This document shows positions 45,022 to 53,827 of a DNA stretch of 64,000 bases, piece after piece. The stretch is from Proteinivorax tanatarense (lineage in GTDB: Bacteria > Bacillota > Proteinivoracia > Proteinivoracales > Proteinivoracaceae), in the NCBI RefSeq assembly GCF_040267685.1, contig NZ_CP158367.1:2046001-2110000 (forward strand), in the 5' to 3' direction. How positions within the stretch are numbered: position 1 is the stretch's first letter; each line of letters starts with the position of its first letter. A program made the position numbers and the translations under genes. The notes under the pieces are model-generated. The model worked only from the letters and a program-made list of their open reading frames with translations, was not told the DNA's origin and searched no databases.

Positions 45022-45669
45022 TTATTTCCTTAATCCTTGAGGTGTAGCACGTAGTTCCAACCATTTAATAGTGAAATCAAAAAACAGAGCTAATAATGCT
45101 GCTGGTATAGCACCACCTAAAATCAAACCGGGATCAGATGTAGATATCCCTCTAAAAATAAATTCACCTAATCCTCCGCCTCCTATAAGTGAAGCCAATG
45201 TAGCTACTCCCACTATCAGTACCGTAGAGGTTCTTATGCCGGCAATTATAAATGACATTGCTAGAGGAATCTGAACCATAGTAAGCACCTGCATTGAAGT
45301 CATCCCCATACCAACTCCTGCTTGAACTGCTGCTTCATCAACTGACATTATTCCAGTATAAGTGTTACGAAGAATTGGTAGTAAGCCATATATAGTCAAG
45401 GCTACAATAGATGGTAAAAAGCCAATACCTAAAAACGGTATCATAAACCCTAATAAAGCTAACGATGGAATGGTTTGGAATAAAGCCGCCACTCCTATTA
45501 CCGGCTCAGCTAATTTTCTACTTCTTGTTAAAGCTATACCTAAGGGCACAGCAATAATAACTGCAATAAACAAAGCTACCAATGTTAATTGTATATGCTG
45601 AATAAAATAAGTAACTAATTGGTCTGTCCTAGTTGTCACCACTTCATAAAATGCTCTTATTTCATCCAT
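45022..45669 (-). CDS. OpuCB-like ABC permease, copy 1
   Basis: A 215-residue permease, same length as copy 2, with VIGVAALFQTIPSLALLGFM and VQAGVGMGMTSMQVLTMVQIPLAMSFIIAG. Its ATG directly follows the stop of the ATPase gene with no base between, so translation is probably coupled. Confidence 0.93.
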   Translation of the reverse strand: MDEIRAFYEVVTTRTDQLVTYFIQHIQLTLVALFIAVIIAVPLGIALTRSRKLAEPVIGVAALFQTIPSLALLGFMIPFLGIGFLPSIVALTIYGLLPILRNTYTGIMSVDEAAVQAGVGMGMTSMQVLTMVQIPLAMSFIIAGIRTSTVLIVGVATLASLIGGGGLGEFIFRGISTSDPGLILGGAIPAALLALFFDFTIKWLELRATPQGLRK

Positions 45670-46797
45670 TTATAACTCTCCTCCATCTTCAAGGTACATA
45701 TTAGTCATAACTTCTACTATACTAGCCCTGGTAACTACACCTTTTATACTTTTTGACTCATCTAAAACTGGCAAAAAAGAACTATCATGTTTATTGACAA
45801 GTTCAACCACCTCTTCTGTTGGAGTATTTACATTAACTGCTGGATACTCCTTATCCATTACATCTCCTAAATTCATTTCTTCATTTCTATAATGTTTTTG
45901 GATTTGCCAAACCCCTGCTACTCCTAAGTATTTGTCTTTTTCTGTGATTACTAACTTATCCACTTTGTACTTACGCATTTTTTTAACGGCTTCAAAAAAA
46001 CCCTGGTTAGGTTTTGCAGTAATTGCCTTATCTATAAGTTCACTAAGTTCAGGTAACGTTTCGGATTCCTTCAATCTATCTTCACCTATAAATGACCTAA
46101 CAAACTCATCTTTGGGATATCTTAGGATTCTCTCCGGGGTGTCAAGCTGAATAACTTTACCATCTTTCATGAGACAAATTCTGTCAGCAATTTTTAAGGC
46201 TTCATCCATATCGTGAGTGACGAAAACTATAATCTTTTTAATTTCTTCTTGTAATTTAACGAGTTCTTCTTGGAGTTGTTCTCTACTAATAGGGTCTAAC
46301 GCGCTGAAAGGTTCATCCATCAAAATTATGGGAGGATCAGCTGCTAATGCTCTTATAACTCCTATTCTTTGTTGTTGCCCACCGCTAAGTTCAGTAGGAT
46401 ACCTATCTTTATAAGTTTTAGGATCTAGTCCTACCATATCCAATAGTTCATCTACTTTATCTGTATAATCTTTTTTGTCCATTTTTTTTAATTTTGGAAC
46501 TAGTGCTACATTGTCAGCTATAGTCATATGCGGAAGAAGACCGATATGCTGTATAACATATCCAATATTTCTTCTTAAATATACAGGGTCTATTTTAGTT
46601 ACATCATCACCATCAATAACTACCCTTCCTTCTGTAGGCTCTATAAGTCGATTTATCATCCGCATGGTAGTGGTTTTCCCTGACCCACTTGGTCCTATAA
46701 GTACCATAAGCTCACCTTTTTTAACTTCAAAAGATATAGAGTCTAAAGCTCTAAATCCATCAGCAAAAACCTTTGAAATACCTTCAAATTTAATCAT
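45670..46797 (-). CDS. OpuCA-like ABC ATPase with CBS pair, copy 1
   Basis: A 375-residue ATPase. Walker A is GPSGSGKTT, signature LSGGQQQR, Walker B IILMDEP, H-loop VTHD. Tandem CBS domains fill the C-terminal third (KVDKLVITEKDKYLGVAGVW; SSFLPVLDESKSIKGVVTRASI). First gene of operon 1, AGAGGAGGG before ATG. Together with the permease and lipoprotein it forms a complete importer. Confidence 0.94.
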   Translation of the reverse strand: MIKFEGISKVFADGFRALDSISFEVKKGELMVLIGPSGSGKTTTMRMINRLIEPTEGRVVIDGDDVTKIDPVYLRRNIGYVIQHIGLLPHMTIADNVALVPKLKKMDKKDYTDKVDELLDMVGLDPKTYKDRYPTELSGGQQQRIGVIRALAADPPIILMDEPFSALDPISREQLQEELVKLQEEIKKIIVFVTHDMDEALKIADRICLMKDGKVIQLDTPERILRYPKDEFVRSFIGEDRLKESETLPELSELIDKAITAKPNQGFFEAVKKMRKYKVDKLVITEKDKYLGVAGVWQIQKHYRNEEMNLGDVMDKEYPAVNVNTPTEEVVELVNKHDSSFLPVLDESKSIKGVVTRASIVEVMTNMYLEDGGEL

Positions 46798-46855
46798 AGC
46801 TACCCTCCTCTAGTTATCTTTATATTTTCCTTGGATAATAAAAGCTATTCAAAAT

Positions 46856-46895
46856 AAAAAAACTGCCGACAAAGATTTGTCGGCAGTTTTTATTT
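46856..46895 (-). terminator. Terminator after the hydroxyacid dehydrogenase gene
   Basis: AAAAACTGCCGACAAA and TTTGTCGGCAGTTTTT form a perfect stem. T-runs occur on both strands. Confidence 0.93.
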
Positions 46896-47850
46896 AGTTT
46901 ACTGGTGTTAATGGTTCTTCACCATTCAAAATCCTCACTAGATTATTCGCAGCAATTTCAGCCATTTTTCTTCTTGTATCATAAGTAGCACTTCCTGTAT
47001 GTGGAGTAAGCACTACATTGTCTAAGGTGTTTAGGTCTTCCTCTAATTTGGGCTCCCTTTCAAATACATCAAGACCAGCCGCCCAAATTTTCTTTTGTTT
47101 AAGGGCTAAAACCAGCGCCTTTTCGTCAATCATTGGACCCCTAGCAGTATTAATTAATATGGCGCTATCTTTCATCATTTCTAACTCGTTTTCGCCTATC
47201 ATATGATAAGTTTGCTCAGTTAAGGGGGCATGTAAAGAAATAAAATCCGATTCTTTTAAAAGGGTCTCTTTATCAACATACTGAGCGTTAAGTTCATCTT
47301 CAAGTTGCCTGTTGCGGCTACGATTATGATACAAAATCTTCATGTCAAAACCTAAACTTCTTTTTGCAAAAGTTTGACCAATGCGGCCAGCTCCGATAAC
47401 TCCTAGAGTTTTGCCTTTGATATCAGCACCTAAAAAAAGATTGGCACCCCAGCCTGTAAACTTACCTACTCTGGTAAATTCATCGGAAGGAACTATCTTC
47501 CTTGCCGCTGCCATAAGCAATGCCCAGGCTAAGTCTGAAGTTGCATCTGTTAACACTTCAGGAGTATTTGTTACTGTAATGTTGTGTTCATTAGCTGCTT
47601 CGATGTCTATGTTGTTGTATCCTACTCCATAATTAGCTATACCCTCTAACTTTTTACTTGAATTTATAACCTTTTTTGTTATGGGGTCTGTGATTAATGA
47701 TAGCAATCCATGAATCTCTTTTGAGTTTTCTAATATCTCATCCTCAGTTAAGCTTTCTTTCGCGCTTACCTCAACATCAAAATGCTTACTTAAAATTTCC
47801 TTCGCTTCTGGAAAAATTTCTGCTGTAATGAATACTTTTTTTCTAGACAT
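46894..47850 (-). CDS. D-2-hydroxyacid dehydrogenase (glyoxylate/hydroxypyruvate reductase type)
   Basis: A 318-residue NAD(P)-dependent dehydrogenase. The nucleotide loop is VIGAGRIGQTFAKR. Catalytic residues are seen as R in NTARGPMIDEKAL, E in AGLDVFEREP and H in LTPHTGSAT. It lacks an ACT domain, so it is not the long SerA type. Glyoxylate or hydroxypyruvate is the most likely substrate (GyaR-like). It lies 12 bases after a VOC-family gene and is probably cotranscribed with it. Confidence 0.88.
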   Translation of the reverse strand: MSRKKVFITAEIFPEAKEILSKHFDVEVSAKESLTEDEILENSKEIHGLLSLITDPITKKVINSSKKLEGIANYGVGYNNIDIEAANEHNITVTNTPEVLTDATSDLAWALLMAAARKIVPSDEFTRVGKFTGWGANLFLGADIKGKTLGVIGAGRIGQTFAKRSLGFDMKILYHNRSRNRQLEDELNAQYVDKETLLKESDFISLHAPLTEQTYHMIGENELEMMKDSAILINTARGPMIDEKALVLALKQKKIWAAGLDVFEREPKLEEDLNTLDNVVLTPHTGSATYDTRRKMAEIAANNLVRILNGEEPLTPVN

Positions 47851-47862
47851 TAACTTGCACTC

Positions 47863-48222
47863 CTAATCTAAGAATTTTTGTATTTCTAGAGAATAACCAT
47901 TTGGGTCTTTTGTGAAAAAGTGGTATATGTTAAATTTTGGGTTAACTTTTGGTTTGGGAACATCTAAGCCAAAATTTATAAGACTTTTATAAACTTTGTC
48001 TACATCATCGGTAAGTAAGGTTATTATAGGGCTTTTCTCTTTAGTTAATACCTCTAAGTGACTACAAAAGCCTATTTTACCCCCTTCTCTTACTGAGTAA
48101 ATCTTACATAAACCTTGATCTTTGTAAAGATTAAGACCAAGAAGTTCATGATAAAATTTATGTGTTTTCTCTAAGTCATCGGTTCCATAAAAAGCTACCA
48201 TTCCAGTCCAGTTTGTAACCAT
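47863..48222 (-). CDS. VOC-family (glyoxalase-like) protein
   Basis: A 119-residue single VOC domain (FYGTDDLEKTHKFYHELLGLNLYKD at the start; KFNIYHFFTKDPNGYSLEIQKFL at the end). Glyoxalase I, dioxygenase and fosfomycin/bleomycin-resistance proteins share the fold. The activity cannot be told. The final Glu of SLEIQ is a usual metal ligand. GGAGG lies 12 bases before ATG. Confidence 0.82.
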   Translation of the reverse strand: MVTNWTGMVAFYGTDDLEKTHKFYHELLGLNLYKDQGLCKIYSVREGGKIGFCSHLEVLTKEKSPIITLLTDDVDKVYKSLINFGLDVPKPKVNPKFNIYHFFTKDPNGYSLEIQKFLD

Positions 48223-48279
48223 AATACTCGCTATCCTCCTTTGAAGTCTTCCAATAGACTCTTTTTTAATAGTAAGTAA

Positions 48280-48312
48280 GAAACTAGAAAACTGACATCT
48301 TCTAGTTTCCTT
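48280..48312 (-). terminator. Weak terminator after tldE
   Basis: GAAACTAGAA pairs with TTCTAGTTTC. The minus-strand tail (TTACTTACT) is only moderately T-rich. Confidence 0.6.
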
Positions 48313-48337
48313 TAATATATTATTTGTTTGCTGTTTA

Positions 48338-49630
48338 TTATTTTGATGAAATCACTGCATTTCTAAGTTGTATATACGGCATTAGTGTTTGACCATTATT
48401 TAAGCGTTCTTTGGAAATAGCTTTAATGTCCTTTAGCATATCAAACAGGTTCCCTGAAATCATCGTTTCCTTTATGGGATATTGAATTTTTCCATCCTTA
48501 ACATAGTAACTATTTTTTGCTATGCCAGAGAAGTCACCATTTGGTGCTGGCTGCCCTCCTGAAAATCTAGCTAAAATGATTCCCTGATCCATAGATTTAA
48601 CCATTTCATCAAAACTCTTATCTCCCGGTTCAATTACTATACCTGAATAAACAGAGGTTGATGGTCCTCTTTCAAAGCCAGTTTTAAGAGCGCCGTAATA
48701 ATTTAAGAGATAGTTTTTTAGCACCCCAGCTTGAAAAAGATAGTCGTTTCTATTAACAAAGCCATCTTTTCCGAAATAGTCTTTAAGTGCAAGCTTTCTT
48801 GAATCTGGCTCAGTTTTTATAGTAAGCTTTTCATCTAGTAGTTTTTCTCCAATTTTTCCTTTAAACTTAGATATTCCGGAAATCATATACTGGTTAGATA
48901 AATGAGATAACAAAAAGTACGTCATTGCACTCATGCAGTCGGGAGTTATGATAACATCACCCGTAAATTTTTTCTGCTCAATAGCCTTTGGTTCTAGATG
49001 GTCAATTGATTGTTCTAACAAATTACTTAATGCCCCTAATTGCAATATAGCTCTATCTAGATCCTTAGTTGTTTGAACCGTGTAGTTAAAAGAAGACGTT
49101 TTTTTATTTTCTTTGGCAAAGAACATTACAGTAAAGTTATACTGACTATCCTCAGAATACAGCTCTACTCCACCTGTATTTTGATAATAACTTTTTATTT
49201 TATTATGCTCTAAAATAGCTTCCTCGATGACTAACCTATCATATTGCTCATTTACATCCTTTATAAATTCCTTAAGTCGCCTATGCATCATTTCTACATC
49301 TAATTGTGTTTCGCTATCCTTAAATTCCTTTTTTAATTCTCCATTTGGAATATCATTAGCTGGGTCTGGTTCTGAGTTTTTAGCATTTTGTGTAACTTCC
49401 ATTGCAGCTTGTTCTATAGAAAGCTCATCAATTTTATTAAGCTTTATAACATCTTTTTTTTGATCGATAAAAGCTGTCATTTCTATGTTGTATTCTTCTA
49501 AACTCCTTAACAGGCTAACCTCTCCTGAGTTAATATTCATCTCTTCTTTAATTTCTTTGCTTACATTAACCTCTGCCTTTTGAGCACCTTTGTCCTTTAA
49601 TTGATTTAAACATAGTTTAAGTAGCTCCAT
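48338..49630 (-). CDS. TldE/PmbA-family metalloprotease subunit
   Basis: A 430-residue TldE-type partner (PmbA family) without the HExxxH motif, as expected for this subunit. Typical parts are VIITPDCMSAMTYFLLSHLS and GILARFSGGQPAPNGDFSGIAKNSYYVKDG. TldD/E heterodimers degrade unfolded peptides and mature some microcins. ATG one base after the TldD stop (TAAATG), preceded by AGGAGG inside tldD's end, so the two are translated together. Confidence 0.9.
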   Translation of the reverse strand: MELLKLCLNQLKDKGAQKAEVNVSKEIKEEMNINSGEVSLLRSLEEYNIEMTAFIDQKKDVIKLNKIDELSIEQAAMEVTQNAKNSEPDPANDIPNGELKKEFKDSETQLDVEMMHRRLKEFIKDVNEQYDRLVIEEAILEHNKIKSYYQNTGGVELYSEDSQYNFTVMFFAKENKKTSSFNYTVQTTKDLDRAILQLGALSNLLEQSIDHLEPKAIEQKKFTGDVIITPDCMSAMTYFLLSHLSNQYMISGISKFKGKIGEKLLDEKLTIKTEPDSRKLALKDYFGKDGFVNRNDYLFQAGVLKNYLLNYYGALKTGFERGPSTSVYSGIVIEPGDKSFDEMVKSMDQGIILARFSGGQPAPNGDFSGIAKNSYYVKDGKIQYPIKETMISGNLFDMLKDIKAISKERLNNGQTLMPYIQLRNAVISSK

Positions 49631-49631
49631 T

Positions 49632-51011
49632 TTACCGTCCTCCTATATTGATTTTACATTTTATAGCAGGTCCACCCATTCCTACAGGAATACCTTGTTT
49701 TTTACCACACATTCCTGAATTGCTCCAAGACATTTCATCAGAAACCATGGTTATTGTTTTTAGCATGTCAAATGCTACTCCAGAGATTGTTGTATCTTTG
49801 ATAGCTCTTGTGATTTTGCCTCTTTTTATCTCGTATCCATTTGGCACTCCAAACATAAACTCACTAGTAGAATCTGCCTGACCGTTACTTGGTTTGGTTA
49901 AATAATATCCATCATCTATAGACGCTATCATATCTTCTAAGTTATCTTTTCCTGGCAAGATTGCTGTGTTTCTCATTCTAACTAGCGGCTCGTCAGAAAA
50001 TGCATATGCTCTTGCATTACCGGTAGGCTGATGCCCTAAATCTACAGATAGGTCTTTATTATTCATGAAGTTTTTCAAGATACCATCTTGTATGATAACG
50101 GCATCTTTAGGCTTTGTACCTTCATCATCAATATAAACGGGAACTGGGCAAATATCACCATTATACTCATATGCAAAATCCACTAGGGTAACTAGCTCGC
50201 TAGCCACTTTTTGACCTAAATAATCTTTTGCAACTGAACCGCTTTTAACCATATCAGCTTCTGTGGTGTGGCCAATTGCTTCATGGGCTAAAATCCCCGC
50301 AAGATTTGAGTCTAAAATAACGTCTCTATAACCAGCTTCAGGATATACACCCTCTGATTTTTCCCGCACCTTTTTATAGGTTTCATCAACTTTTACAAAT
50401 AAATCTTTAGGGTTATCAAAATAATCTTCGTATTGCCCTAGCCCTCCTAAAACTTCATAGGAATCGTACGTAACTCCATCTTTTTCAAGGGATAGACTTA
50501 TCATGACTATGGTCCGAGGGGTTAAGGTATAACCTGCAGCCCCAAAAGAAGTTAACAAACTTTTTTCCATATCCAGGTTATTTATTACAAAAGTGGATGA
50601 TTTTAAGTCTTTATAAGTGGAAGTAGCATATTGATGTAAGGCTTTTAAAAAATCAATCATTTCTTTGCGCGACACTAAGTTTTTCTTGGTGGAAAAATCC
50701 TTAGTTACCTCAAATGATTCATGGGGTAATGGGCCTTTATTTTTCTTTTCTAAGCTAGAAAGCCTGTAGGCATTTTCTTTAGCTTTATTTAAAACTTTTT
50801 TCACCGATTCCTCATCAATTTTGGGGCTGGCTGCAAACCCAAATACACCCTTGTGATAAATTCTAGAAGAAATCCCACTTGATGTGTTTTTCTCGTTGCG
50901 AACTAGATTTCCATTTACAAGTGCTATAGCTACATTAGAGTTTTTTTGAAGCCGTAGCTCGGTATGGTCTGTGAAACAGTCTTGAAAACCCCTTAAATAA
51001 TCTAACTTCAC
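49632..51011 (-). CDS. tldD: TldD-family metalloprotease subunit
   Basis: A 459-residue catalytic subunit of the TldD/E protease. The zinc motif HEAIGH is in AGILAHEAIGHTTEADMV at about 245-262. The late GGPAIKCKINIGG and MCGKKQGIPVGMGG match the family. GTG start at 51011 after AAGGAGGAG. No ribosomal-peptide (RiPP) precursor gene is seen next to it, so a general role is likely. Confidence 0.93.
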   Translation of the reverse strand: MKLDYLRGFQDCFTDHTELRLQKNSNVAIALVNGNLVRNEKNTSSGISSRIYHKGVFGFAASPKIDEESVKKVLNKAKENAYRLSSLEKKNKGPLPHESFEVTKDFSTKKNLVSRKEMIDFLKALHQYATSTYKDLKSSTFVINNLDMEKSLLTSFGAAGYTLTPRTIVMISLSLEKDGVTYDSYEVLGGLGQYEDYFDNPKDLFVKVDETYKKVREKSEGVYPEAGYRDVILDSNLAGILAHEAIGHTTEADMVKSGSVAKDYLGQKVASELVTLVDFAYEYNGDICPVPVYIDDEGTKPKDAVIIQDGILKNFMNNKDLSVDLGHQPTGNARAYAFSDEPLVRMRNTAILPGKDNLEDMIASIDDGYYLTKPSNGQADSTSEFMFGVPNGYEIKRGKITRAIKDTTISGVAFDMLKTITMVSDEMSWSNSGMCGKKQGIPVGMGGPAIKCKINIGGR

Positions 51012-51159
51012 ACGCCTCTCCTCCTTATTTTTCTTTATTTTCTGGCTAATAAAATAATTCTACAAAAGAAACTAAGTTCCCTTTATTTAACTCATTTTTT
51101 CGCCATTACTAATGTATGTGACTTTTTAATAGTAGTATGACTTAAAGTTACCTCTAGCA

Positions 51160-53742
51160 TCAATCTGTTCTTTCTAAATCTACTGACTTAAAGCGCCTAA
51201 TCCGTATATGTGGTTTTGTTAAAATTATATATCCTACTAGGATAAGTAAAACAGTTAACCCCAACAATAAAATAATTCCGTTAATAAGATTGACTTTGGG
51301 GTTGTTTAACAAAGTGGCATATTCCCCGCTGACAACCTTATGGATATTTAAGTAGGTAAAAGGGGATATATGAGCAGTCTGTCTTAAAAATTGAGTAAAC
51401 TGATAACCTAGTACACCGATTATCGTTGTTAAAGTCATTACTCCAACCTTATGTTTTATAAACAGAGCCAATACATTTGTTATAGCGGTAAAAAACAAAG
51501 CAAGTGCTATAAACAAACCTAAGCTTTCCGCTAAATGTCTAGCAAGGGAAACAAAGTGAAAACCCCGGTTCCAGTTTGAAACAAAAACTTCTGTTCCAGC
51601 ATAATCATCTGCACAAACAATCGCCTCAGGATCATATCGCAAAATAGGGTAGTTCCAATCCCCAAAACGATCTCCCACAGTGGATACCACCATAGCTATC
51701 AAAAAAAACAGAATGCAACTTGACACAATGGCTATTTTAGAACTTATTAGTTCTCCTAAAAAAAGGTTTTTCTCTGAAAGTGGCTGTGTTTTCAAAAGAG
51801 CAAAAGTAGATTTTTTACCTTTTTCCGAAGCAAAACCGCCTCCTAAGATAAAGATAAATATCACTAAAGGCAAGAAAAAGATATACCTCTCAAAGTAATG
51901 GTAGAGTATAAACAATCCATTTGAATCTACCATCTGGATGTGATTTTCTTTTAAAAACTGCGAACGCTCCTTTGAGGAATGCTCAAATATATTTGGTATT
52001 TGATTTTGAGGAAGAAATATGGGGTTAATATCCTTTTTTAGAAGCAAATTAGTTTCTTCTAAACCAACTTTTGTAGAGAATTGGGCTGGATTCCCCCTTT
52101 GTTCCACAATGGCCTTAGCTCTGCCAGTTTCTATTTTACCGGCACTTGATTTAATATCAAAAAGCTGATATTCGTATAAGGGAACCCAATTCCCCTGGTT
52201 ATACCCTTCAACTGCAGACTCTAATTTTTCATGCTTTAAATTTAAGTATTCTATACCAACGTTCCATTCATTTTTAGCGGCATAATAGCTAACCTCATCA
52301 TATGCATTTTCTAAACTTATTTTCTTGCTTTCCTTTGCTTCAGGTATTTTTTCAAGTTGAATAATATCTTTTTTTTCTTCTAACATATTAATGTATGTGA
52401 GCTCAACTTCTCCAGCCTGTTTTGAGATAGTTGAATATATAAAAAGCACTACTAATATAAGCAATCCAAAAGCTTTGAGTAGCAAACCCTTTCTCACAAT
52501 TTTACGCCACTGGAAAACAGCTATGTTCCACTTTTTTAATTGAATACTACTTGTTTGTCCTTTGATAAATGGTTTTTTTATATTAGAAGTATAGAGAAAA
52601 CTAAGCTGTTTTTCTGGTAGATAAATTGCTAATAGGATAAGTAAGCTACTCCAAACCACCAATATTATAGGGAACACCAAATCAGTCAATTTCGGTGTGT
52701 GGGCTAGAAGATTGTAGTAAAAATGATAAAAAGGGTTTATCGCATGCTGAAGTGGGGATATCCAATCAGTTAAAAAATACCCTGTAAGCAAAATTAAACT
52801 TGTTAAAATTATAGTTGTAAAAGCATTTTTACATAGTTTGTTAGGTATCATTGCTATGCTAAAAGCGAAAAAACTAACAAAGCTAAAAAAAAATGAAGCC
52901 CTAAGCAAATACATACTTGTGGGAATTATGATAAATGAATCATCACTTTTCAATACCTGAGGATAATTAAGTTTTATTGAATAATCGCTAAATATAGCTG
53001 GAAGTATAATGCCTACTACCATAACCATAACTAAAAATATAATAATTATCACAGATAGACTAATATATTTTGAAACAATTATCTTCCATATTGGGATAGG
53101 CTGAGTTTTTAATGTTCCCCATGTTCCTTCGTCTTTTTCATCTGAAACCCCAGCTCCAAAAAAGAGAACTAAAATCAAAACTCCAGCTATTCCAAATAAA
53201 AAAGATGAACTCTGAATTAAGTTTAGATGCGGTGAATCGGGGTATATTTCATCTTCATAAAACATATCATTCTCCCTCAGCCAAGCATTTTTACTTATTG
53301 CTATTTCTTTATCAACTCCTTGAAAGTACTCAAGAGGAGCTCCCCCCAATTTTTCATATGCTTCAAGTTCCTCATAAAATTCCGCCTCAGAAGCTAAAAT
53401 ATCATCCCATTCTCGATGGTCCCAAGCAATCCTCCACTTGCCAGCTACTAATCTTCTCCATTGAAAAAGAGTTCTTAACATATCTTGACTATGCTGATAT
53501 AATTCTGCTTCTTTTTCAGTAAATTCACGATTATTTCTTATATGTGCAAATTCCTCTTGTTGAATTCCAATCGACCTTGAATAAGTACCTATTTCTGCCA
53601 AAATTTGATGCTTAACTTTTGAAAATTGAGATATATTTTGATAATATACCCCCGCTGTAACTGCAGTTATAACTATTAAGAGCCAAACTAGCTTTTTCCT
53701 TTTCATTAACTTTTTTACTTCAAACTTAATAGTTCCCCCCAT
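51160..53742 (-). CDS. Double-length ABC-2-type permease, third of three
   Basis: An 860-residue polytopic protein, about twice the usual length for ABC-2 permeases. Each half starts with a basic stretch and membrane segment (KKLVWLLIVITAVTAGVYY; WRKIVRKGLLLKAFGLLILVV), then an extracytoplasmic loop and then a cytoplasmic SDEKDEGTWGTLKTQPIP or SEKGKKSTFALLKTQPLS motif before further segments. So it is an internal duplication or fused permease pair. Homologous end to end to its two upstream neighbours. AGGAGG precedes the ATG. Last gene of the ECF-controlled exporter operon. Confidence 0.88.
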   Translation of the reverse strand: MGGTIKFEVKKLMKRKKLVWLLIVITAVTAGVYYQNISQFSKVKHQILAEIGTYSRSIGIQQEEFAHIRNNREFTEKEAELYQHSQDMLRTLFQWRRLVAGKWRIAWDHREWDDILASEAEFYEELEAYEKLGGAPLEYFQGVDKEIAISKNAWLRENDMFYEDEIYPDSPHLNLIQSSSFLFGIAGVLILVLFFGAGVSDEKDEGTWGTLKTQPIPIWKIIVSKYISLSVIIIIFLVMVMVVGIILPAIFSDYSIKLNYPQVLKSDDSFIIIPTSMYLLRASFFFSFVSFFAFSIAMIPNKLCKNAFTTIILTSLILLTGYFLTDWISPLQHAINPFYHFYYNLLAHTPKLTDLVFPIILVVWSSLLILLAIYLPEKQLSFLYTSNIKKPFIKGQTSSIQLKKWNIAVFQWRKIVRKGLLLKAFGLLILVVLFIYSTISKQAGEVELTYINMLEEKKDIIQLEKIPEAKESKKISLENAYDEVSYYAAKNEWNVGIEYLNLKHEKLESAVEGYNQGNWVPLYEYQLFDIKSSAGKIETGRAKAIVEQRGNPAQFSTKVGLEETNLLLKKDINPIFLPQNQIPNIFEHSSKERSQFLKENHIQMVDSNGLFILYHYFERYIFFLPLVIFIFILGGGFASEKGKKSTFALLKTQPLSEKNLFLGELISSKIAIVSSCILFFLIAMVVSTVGDRFGDWNYPILRYDPEAIVCADDYAGTEVFVSNWNRGFHFVSLARHLAESLGLFIALALFFTAITNVLALFIKHKVGVMTLTTIIGVLGYQFTQFLRQTAHISPFTYLNIHKVVSGEYATLLNNPKVNLINGIILLLGLTVLLILVGYIILTKPHIRIRRFKSVDLERTD

Positions 53743-53827
53743 TATTTTCCTCCTTAACCTTAGTGATGATTACCGCTACATATAACCTGAAACTTTATGG
53801 GAAATTACTGTACCTTTTTGTGTTAGA

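Noticed and set aside
53783-53812. TGAAACTTTATGGG on the plus strand between two permease genes, resembling an ECF -35 box
   Set aside because: No CGTC box follows at 16-17 bp and the strand points away from the operon.
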